Below, in pieces: positions 8,397-12,397 of a stretch of DNA of 12,397 bases. A model generated the notes under the pieces. The model was not told the origin of the DNA and did not search any database. It was given only the letters and a program-made list of their open reading frames with translations. A program made the translations under genes and the position numbers. Position 1 is the stretch's first letter. Each line of letters opens with the position of its first letter. This DNA comes from an uncultured Polymorphobacter sp. GTDB taxonomy: Bacteria > Pseudomonadota > Alphaproteobacteria > Sphingomonadales > Sphingomonadaceae. The stretch is from positions 1-12,397 of the forward strand of contig CALMPZ010000175.1 of NCBI GenBank assembly GCA_937871645.1, read 5' to 3'.

Positions 8397-8512
8397 CTCC
8401 TCGCAAACCAAATCCTCGTACCAAGGATCGAGCAAGCGTTCGAACACCTGCCACTTTTCGGGACGTTCCGGACGGGCGCGCCGGGAGCAAAATTCCGATC
8501 TCGGAAAACTGA
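8397..8512 (-). pseudogene. Frameshifted 3' remnant of a copy of the downstream PcfJ-reminiscent gene
   Basis: This stretch is a diverged direct repeat of 9060-9180, the 3' end of the gene at 9046-10074. The shared peptide is ERPEKWQVFERLLDPWYED, followed here by LVCEE and a stop and there by the longer FEDLVLDEVLAA. The remnant lacks about 7-9 bases just after WYED and has one extra base in the CGCC(C)GT region, which moves the matching EIGI-LLP segment out of frame. Homology fades near 8512, so only about 38 codons survive. It is a broken second copy, not a gene. Confidence 0.7.
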
Positions 8513-8647
8513 CACGCGACCTATGCGCAAGTTTCTCGTAGCAGCGTCGAGCATGCCCCGCTCTCCATTCACCTTTAGTCCCGGGTCGTTGGCCATGCCC
8601 GACGTTGTGCTGTAGGTCGCGCGGTAAGGCGAACACAGGGAAAGTGC

Positions 8648-9013
8648 GTGAGGAAATTGCTTAATAGGAAGATTGCCAATCTCAATTTATGGCAACGGCT
8701 GGGAATCGTGATTTCGGTAATCTGGTTCTTGGGTATGGGCGGCGTAACTTTCTGGACAGACGGCAAAATCGCCAACGAGGCGTACACTATGGGTTTCGAT
8801 GCGTGTGAAGCACGTCGAGAGGCGATCGGCTTGGCCATGGACTGGTCAGCTTGTTTTAAGGAAGGAAGCGCTTCCTATGACCGCTATATAGATCACGCAT
8901 GGTACGATGTTGCAGGTGCGGCAACTCTTCCAATCATCTTCGGCTGGCTGGCCGTATATCTCGCGATCTTCGTCACGCGCTGGGTACTTCGAGGCAAACC
9001 GATTGGAAAATAA
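8648..9013 (+). CDS. Small two-pass membrane protein, unknown
   Basis: 121-aa protein starting at GTG 8648, supported by AGGGA 6 bases upstream (8637-8641). The N-terminus is basic, followed by LWQRLGIVISVIWFLGMGGV (about residues 14-33), a first membrane helix of a kind common in small alphaproteobacterial proteins. A soluble loop of about 55 residues has two cysteines (DACEARRE, DWSACFKEG). A second helix spans about 90-112 (ATLPIIFGWLAVYLAIFVTRW) and a basic tail ends the protein. It is oriented opposite to the flanking PcfJ-reminiscent gene and its remnant, ending 32 bases before the convergent gene's stop. Function unknown; a protective or immunity role is conceivable from context only. 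Confidence 0.65.
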   Translation: MRKLLNRKIANLNLWQRLGIVISVIWFLGMGGVTFWTDGKIANEAYTMGFDACEARREAIGLAMDWSACFKEGSASYDRYIDHAWYDVAGAATLPIIFGWLAVYLAIFVTRWVLRGKPIGK

Positions 9014-9045
9014 CTCACATTGCCCCAAGTCATCCTGATCAGGGA

Positions 9046-10074
9046 TTACGCGGCCAGCACCTCGTCGAGAACCAAATCCTCGAAATCTTCGTACCAAGGG
9101 TCCAGTAACCTCTCGAACACCTGCCACTTTTCGGGTCGTTCCCCACGGCGCACTGGGAGCCTGATTCCAATCTCGGCAAAACGTGCTTCGGTCCACGCAC
9201 ATGCGTCGCGTGGCGGCACTCGGTTCTGCCGTGCATGCGTGCCGAGAAATTCCCACGGTTGGTCGGTATCGTCACGTCCGATGCGCGCCACCATGGGACC
9301 GAACGGCGTTCGACATTCGTAGAAGGCTTCCCGACCGCAGAGAACGTCCAGTCGGAACGACGCGAGGCAATTCTCAAACTCGGTTGCAACGCGATGCAAC
9401 TCTGACGCGGTCGAGATATGAATGATTTCATCTCCGGGCGGTACGGGCGTGGACGGAAAGCTTGCCTTCGAAAGCCAGCTGTCAACAAAATTGACGATGT
9501 TGCCGTGCGCGGCGAGCTCGCGCAGCGACTGGTACATCGACGTTGGGTTCGCGGCCGTCAGCTCGTAGATGGTTTCGATCGCAGCCATGACATCCCGGCG
9601 TTGTCGAACACTTGAGATTGCCCGGAATGCACCAGTGCGAAGCACGATGGCAGGCGCGCTGTTCGCAACGTCGAGCATCGTCTCGTTGATCTCGACAACG
9701 TGTTGCAGTGCACGGGCGACATCACGGTGCGCAGGGTTGGAAAACACGCTGAACAGTTTGTTGTAGAAGCTTCGGGATTCAATCCGATCGGCCATGCGCC
9801 CCAGCGCTGCAACGATGCTGGTAGGACACGAGCCACGCCATTCTGTGATCAAGTCTTCAAGTCGTCCGGTTGCGAGTGTTGCGTTGTTTCCGGGCGAGTT
9901 GCTGTCATCATAGGTTCCGAGACAGCGACGAGATGAAACACAAAGTGCAGCGACATGGCGACGATGCGCAGAACTACGGATCAATGACCCGAGCAACCCG
10001 GGAGAATGACTGTCTTGGTCAGCGAGCGATGACAGCCACCACGATGGCAATTGGATATCTCGTGCTGGGTTCAT
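9046..10074 (-). CDS. Large hypothetical protein with PcfJ-reminiscent C-terminal domain
   Basis: 342 aa from ATG 10074; a TTG at 10107 would add 11 residues but its first bases are also a perfect -35 box. The N-terminal 200 residues are helical and Arg/Ala rich with no motif I know. The C-terminal part has ISTASELHRVATEFENCLASF, then GREAFYECRTPFGPMVARI, then PWEFLGTHARQNRVPP. This order recalls PcfJ-like proteins of mobile elements (a Leu/Thr-rich helix with HCV-x-Y, a strand-rich core, a G-x-x-N-x-P-P end), but the His is replaced by Asn-Cys and the match is weak. It is unlinked to conjugation genes here. GC is near 58%. A frameshifted fragment of a second copy lies at 8397-8512. Confidence 0.65.
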   Translation of the reverse strand: MNPARDIQLPSWWLSSLADQDSHSPGLLGSLIRSSAHRRHVAALCVSSRRCLGTYDDSNSPGNNATLATGRLEDLITEWRGSCPTSIVAALGRMADRIESRSFYNKLFSVFSNPAHRDVARALQHVVEINETMLDVANSAPAIVLRTGAFRAISSVRQRRDVMAAIETIYELTAANPTSMYQSLRELAAHGNIVNFVDSWLSKASFPSTPVPPGDEIIHISTASELHRVATEFENCLASFRLDVLCGREAFYECRTPFGPMVARIGRDDTDQPWEFLGTHARQNRVPPRDACAWTEARFAEIGIRLPVRRGERPEKWQVFERLLDPWYEDFEDLVLDEVLAA

Positions 10075-10080
10075 TGATGC

Positions 10081-10107
10081 ATCATAGCAGACCTGTGCAG
10101 CTGTCAA
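10081..10107 (-). promoter_or_regulatory. Promoter placing transcription start at the ATG (possible leaderless mRNA)
   Basis: On the minus strand TTGACA (10107-10102) is followed after 15 bases by TATGAT (10086-10081). Six bases later comes ATG 10074, where transcription would begin. There is no ribosome site before this ATG, so the messenger may be leaderless. The spacer is 2 bases shorter than ideal. Confidence 0.45.
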
Positions 10108-10202
10108 GTCCGAAGTGGGTATGTGTGCATCATTTTCGTTCGCAATATTTCAGAAGATCCCAGGTCAGTAATTCTGGCCGCAACGTGTCCGATGTGGGAA
10201 TG

Positions 10203-10249
10203 CACGTAAGGGGTATTCCTATTATATATTTACGAATACCCCTTACGTG
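10203..10249. repeat. 16-bp perfect inverted repeat with AT-rich 15-base centre
   Basis: CACGTAAGGGGTATTC (10203-10218) and GAATACCCCTTACGTG (10234-10249) are exact reverse complements around CTATTATATATTTAC. It lies about 35 bases past the stop of the 10284-11321 gene and about 95 bases upstream of the -35 box of the next gene. There is no T tract on the minus strand and only TATTTT on the plus strand, so it is not a standard terminator. An operator, recombination site or folded RNA element are alternatives. The rest of the gap 10108-10283 shows nothing else. Confidence 0.7.
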
Positions 10250-10283
10250 TATTTTCGACGAGATGAAACATCCGGTGCTCTAC

Positions 10284-11321
10284 CTATGCCTTTTTCGTTG
10301 CGTTCTTTCGTTGGTCATTATCTGATTTCACGACGAGGTCGTAGCGAAGTCCCGAAAATGCGCCTGTGATGATCAATGTCTGATATAGGCGACGGTTGAT
10401 CAGCAAGATGTGACGCACGTTGTCTTGATGGCGGAAACCAAGATTGCGGCCTGCCGATTGATTGATCTCGTCTATGTGCCGCCATGACACGAGATCACGT
10501 CGTCCGGTCCACGCATTTAATGCTTGATGGAGATCATAGTCGGCTGGTGCCGCATAGGTGCAGGTCTGCAAGACATTGCGGCCGATCAGACCATTTGCAC
10601 CCCGTGCCTTGGCATGCGTGATCACGCCTTGGAGTGGTGCTTTGTTGGAGACAGCCGACCAAGGCATGCCCGTTTCGACTTTGAGCTCGCGCAGGCGAAG
10701 TGCACATAGGATTTCAAGCTTTTGCGAGTTCACGCCGCGTGCGATCTCGGTTTCGATGGAATCACGAGGCATTCGATCAGCGTTCAGTTCGACCACATAG
10801 ATGCCCGGGTGTGCCTTTTCAGCAACCGCCGTGGGAACGGTCTCGGTTGTCAGAAACAAGATGCGATCCGCGATTTGATTTGCCCCGTTCTGCCACCAAT
10901 TTCGGGGACGTGCATGCCAGCGATTCCCGTGGTTTCTGGCGTAGATGTCCTCGTCAGGATCACGGTCCTCGCGTACTAGGTATTCGTTTGTGTCGGATGT
11001 GATGACTTCGGCCCAATCCCCGATGCCAAGATAGCGTTGGATATCGGTCAATGCCTCGGCGTCGCCATTCGGCCATCCCACCGCCTCAACATACTTCTCG
11101 ATCGCCGTTTCAAACTTGTCCGTCTGCCGCGTGGCGAGAGCGTTCAGAACTTCGTCGGGCAACGCTTGCAGCCAATCGTGGGTTGCAGCATCGATGACAT
11201 CGGCAAACGTCGACCACTTGATTTCGTCATGTACGAGGAATGCGAGGTTCGTTTCGGCGACGGCCTTGGAATGGGGACTGCCGTCACCCTGATGTTCGTC
11301 CCAGAACGATCTGGCCCACAT
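10284..11321 (-). CDS. Large unknown protein, probably 5'-truncated by IS66
   Basis: 345 residues from ATG 11321. I do not recognise the family. No signal peptide or membrane helix is evident; Trp and Arg are frequent (ARNHGNRWHARPRNWWQNGA, near residue 140) and the end is basic (DQRKNATKKA). The ATG lacks a ribosome site. The frame runs on upstream for 11 more plausible codons (QNWASERKSRT) to 11354, where the IS66 terminus begins at 11357. I therefore think the true start was lost to the insertion and the ATG is internal. The product may still be made if translation restarts. It is followed by the 16-bp palindrome. GC is about 53%, lower than the core genes. Confidence 0.6.
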   Translation of the reverse strand: MWARSFWDEHQGDGSPHSKAVAETNLAFLVHDEIKWSTFADVIDAATHDWLQALPDEVLNALATRQTDKFETAIEKYVEAVGWPNGDAEALTDIQRYLGIGDWAEVITSDTNEYLVREDRDPDEDIYARNHGNRWHARPRNWWQNGANQIADRILFLTTETVPTAVAEKAHPGIYVVELNADRMPRDSIETEIARGVNSQKLEILCALRLRELKVETGMPWSAVSNKAPLQGVITHAKARGANGLIGRNVLQTCTYAAPADYDLHQALNAWTGRRDLVSWRHIDEINQSAGRNLGFRHQDNVRHILLINRRLYQTLIITGAFSGLRYDLVVKSDNDQRKNATKKA

Positions 11322-11391
11322 CGTCCGGCTCTTGCGCTCAGACGCCCAGTTTTGAAGTAAGCGTGGCGTGAAGGCCGCCTTGCGGGAATGA

Positions 11392-11682
11392 CTATTCCGG
11401 CGGGGGCGACTGGTCTGCTGTCGTTTGAGCTTTGGCTTGCATGTCGCTGATGGCTTCGCGCAGCCAGCCGCGCGCTTTCGTGGGCCGATCGACTGGGGCT
11501 CGCGGCAGCTTCAGGCCTTCGTCGCCGAGCCGTAGTAGAATGAGGCTAAAATCCTCAACGTCCAACTCGTGCCGGATTTGGCTCCAACTGAGGCGCCCCT
11601 CAGCATAGTCCTTCATGACCTGCGGCGTCAGCGCCGCGAGTTGCTCGTCTCGACTCAAAGGTGGCGCCTCGAACATGTCCAT
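11392..11682 (-). CDS. Small antitoxin-like protein carried inside IS66
   Basis: 96-aa protein from ATG 11682, which has GGAGA about 7-8 bases upstream; a longer GTG start at 11727 has no ribosome site. The product reads MDMFEAPPLSRDEQLAALTP, then VMKDYAEGRLSWSQIRHELD and a run ending GLKLPRAP. The 'Y-x-E/R-G-K/R-L-S' helix followed by a helix and a short 'G-hydrophobic-P' turn recalls UPF0175-type antitoxins, but this is resemblance only. It lies between the tnpC stop (63 bases upstream) and the IS terminus, so it appears to be a passenger of the element. No adjacent toxin is visible. Function unknown. Confidence 0.6.
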   Translation of the reverse strand: MDMFEAPPLSRDEQLAALTPQVMKDYAEGRLSWSQIRHELDVEDFSLILLRLGDEGLKLPRAPVDRPTKARGWLREAISDMQAKAQTTADQSPPPE

Positions 11683-11744
11683 CGACCGATCTCCGTCATG
11701 CCATGATGGTAGCTGCTTCCGCACCACTTCGATACCGGCTGCTA

Positions 11745-12397
11745 TCAGGCGGCTTGAGCGACCTTCGGGTCGACGTCGGCTTTCCAGTTCCAGGGCATGA
11801 GTTCGTCCCAGAGCGATGCCGGCCAGTTGCCTGCGATCTTGGCGGCGACATCGGCGATGTAGCGCTGCGGGTCGACCTGGTTGGCCTTGCAGGTCTCGAT
11901 CACGGAGTAGATGGCGGCGGCGCGTTCGCCGCCGACCTTGGATCCGGCGAACAGCCAGTTGCGGCGGCCGACGGCAATGCTGCGGATAGCGCGTTCGGCA
12001 ATGTTGTTGTCGATCTCGAGCTGTCCGTCATCGAGGAACCGCAGCAGCGCGGGCCACAGCTTGACGCCGTAGCTGATAGCTCTGGCCATCTCGGACTTGG
12101 GTGACAGGCGCCGCAAGGCGTCGTCGAGCACGCTGCGAAGCGCATCGACAATGGCGACTGACCGATCTTGGCGTGCGGCGCGACGCACATCGGGCGGCTG
12201 GCCGCGTACATCGGCTTCGACTGCGTAGAGTCCGGCGATACGGTCGAGCAGATCACTGGTCAGCGCGGTCGGCTTCGCCTGGTGGATATCGAAGATCTTG
12301 CGCCGGAAGTGGGCCCAGCAGGCGACCTCGGTGACCCTGCCGCTGGCGTAGAGCGGGTTGTAACCGGCATAAGCGTCGGCCTGCAGGTATCCGGTGT
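11745..12397 (-). CDS. tnpC: IS66 transposase TnpC, C-terminal part
   Basis: DDE transposase of IS66. The frame is open to the right edge; 216 C-terminal residues are visible and the start is outside. Visible are GYLQADAYAGYNPLY with a catalytic-region Asp, VACWAHFRRKIFDIH, then LEIDNNIAERAIRSIAVGR with the Glu of the triad, NWLFAGSKVGGERAAAIYS, and the family's C-terminal QRYIADVAAKIA and WDELMPWNW block. No frameshift or internal stop is seen in this part, so it may be intact. It needs TnpA and TnpB, which would lie further right. Confidence 0.95.
   Translation of the reverse strand, partial: TGYLQADAYAGYNPLYASGRVTEVACWAHFRRKIFDIHQAKPTALTSDLLDRIAGLYAVEADVRGQPPDVRRAARQDRSVAIVDALRSVLDDALRRLSPKSEMARAISYGVKLWPALLRFLDDGQLEIDNNIAERAIRSIAVGRRNWLFAGSKVGGERAAAIYSVIETCKANQVDPQRYIADVAAKIAGNWPASLWDELMPWNWKADVDPKVAQAA

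Larger units (their letters stand above)
9926..10270. repeat. 15-bp direct repeat CGACGAGATGAAACA, two copies
   Basis: The same 15 bases occur at 9926-9940 (inside the 5' part of the PcfJ-reminiscent gene) and at 10256-10270 (between the large unknown gene's stop and the palindrome). The 330-base spacing encloses the promoter and palindrome. This could be a small duplication scar or chance. Confidence 0.4.
5880..12397. other. Putative acquired segment (genomic island) with left edge in arfB
   Basis: From the arfB breakpoint rightward the base composition becomes uneven (about one-third GC at 7459-8390, 50-60% elsewhere). Genes are mostly unrecognised, gaps are long, and decayed fragments (PEP-CTERM tail, PcfJ-like 3' remnant) and an IS66 element occur. 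The left 5.4 kb is uniformly high in GC with compact operons. No integrase, recombinase or conjugation gene is visible, so the mechanism is unknown and the right edge is outside the window. Confidence 0.55.
11357..12397 (-). mobile_element. IS66-family insertion sequence (partial, runs off right edge)
   Basis: The element contains the 3' part of tnpC and a passenger ORF. Its left terminus is placed at GTAAGCGTGGCGTGAAGGCC from 11357, matching the GTAAGCG start usual for IS66 inverted repeats, 35 bases past the passenger stop. The flanking 8 bases GTTTTGAA (11349-11356) are the expected target-site duplication, to be found beyond the other end. The tnpA, tnpB and 5' tnpC are outside the window. 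Confidence 0.7.

Noticed and set aside
8394..8636. 80-codon minus-strand frame as a gene
   Set aside because: Only its last 28 or so codons match the neighbouring gene, and a frameshift separates the other homologous part; it is a decayed fragment.
10203..10249. CRISPR-like repeat
   Set aside because: Single inverted repeat; no repeated units with spacers anywhere in the window.
9870..10325. 151-codon plus-strand frame across the palindrome
   Set aside because: Crosses the inverted repeat and the 5' end of the opposite gene; Arg/His/Met-rich with no coding character.
5880..11356. Known anti-phage defence system
   Set aside because: No nuclease, helicase, methyltransferase, TIR, reverse transcriptase or other named defence motif could be seen, so no system is claimed.
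11321..11392. Toxin-antitoxin operon formed by the 11392-11682 ORF and the large downstream gene
   Set aside because: The same orientation suggested it, but the IS66 terminus at 11357 lies between them, so they come from different elements.

Overview
The window looks like chromosome of a high-GC alphaproteobacterium, most likely a sphingomonad. The left half is roughly 63-66% G+C with few gaps between genes. It carries an EmrAB-type pump, a YrpB-type flavin oxidoreductase and a CsbD/DUF883-like stress protein. An IS66 element and a degraded PEP-CTERM tail of the form 'W-x(5)-GFGxxG-x-RxRRR' lie on the right. The genus is an inference; no rRNA, tRNA or marker gene is present.

Bases 1-5396 are ordinary core-like sequence. 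An emrA (truncated by the window edge) and emrB pair encodes a multidrug efflux pump. A second tight cluster follows, with a Shine-Dalgarno-led NAD(P)H-dependent flavin oxidoreductase (nitronate monooxygenase family), a methylmalonyl-CoA epimerase-like VOC protein joined to it by an ATGA overlap, and an exported MetX-like alpha/beta hydrolase 2 bases further on. A 13-bp perfect hairpin straddles the hydrolase stop codon and separates it from a convergent CsbD/DUF883-like membrane-anchored protein.

At about 5880 the character changes. The 3' two-thirds of a resident, high-GC arfB (ribosome-rescue hydrolase) stops exactly at its GGQ motif. Beside it sits a second, complete arfB of lower GC. I read this as the left edge of an acquired segment that broke arfB and supplied its own copy. 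From there to about 11350 the DNA is a mosaic: an unknown 161-aa protein, a decayed PEP-CTERM tail, a strongly AT-rich (about one-third GC) lipoprotein gene with its own sigma70 promoter, and a small membrane protein. That small protein lies between a frameshifted 3' remnant and the full copy of a PcfJ-reminiscent gene. A 16-bp perfect inverted repeat and a large unknown gene follow.

The right end, 11357-12397, is an IS66-family element with the C-terminal part of TnpC, a small antitoxin-like passenger ORF and a recognisable 'GTAAGCG' terminus. It appears to have cut off the 5' end of the large unknown gene. No recognised defence system, integrase, CRISPR array or RNA gene is visible. The strongest lead is the arfB junction and the unknown cargo beside it.
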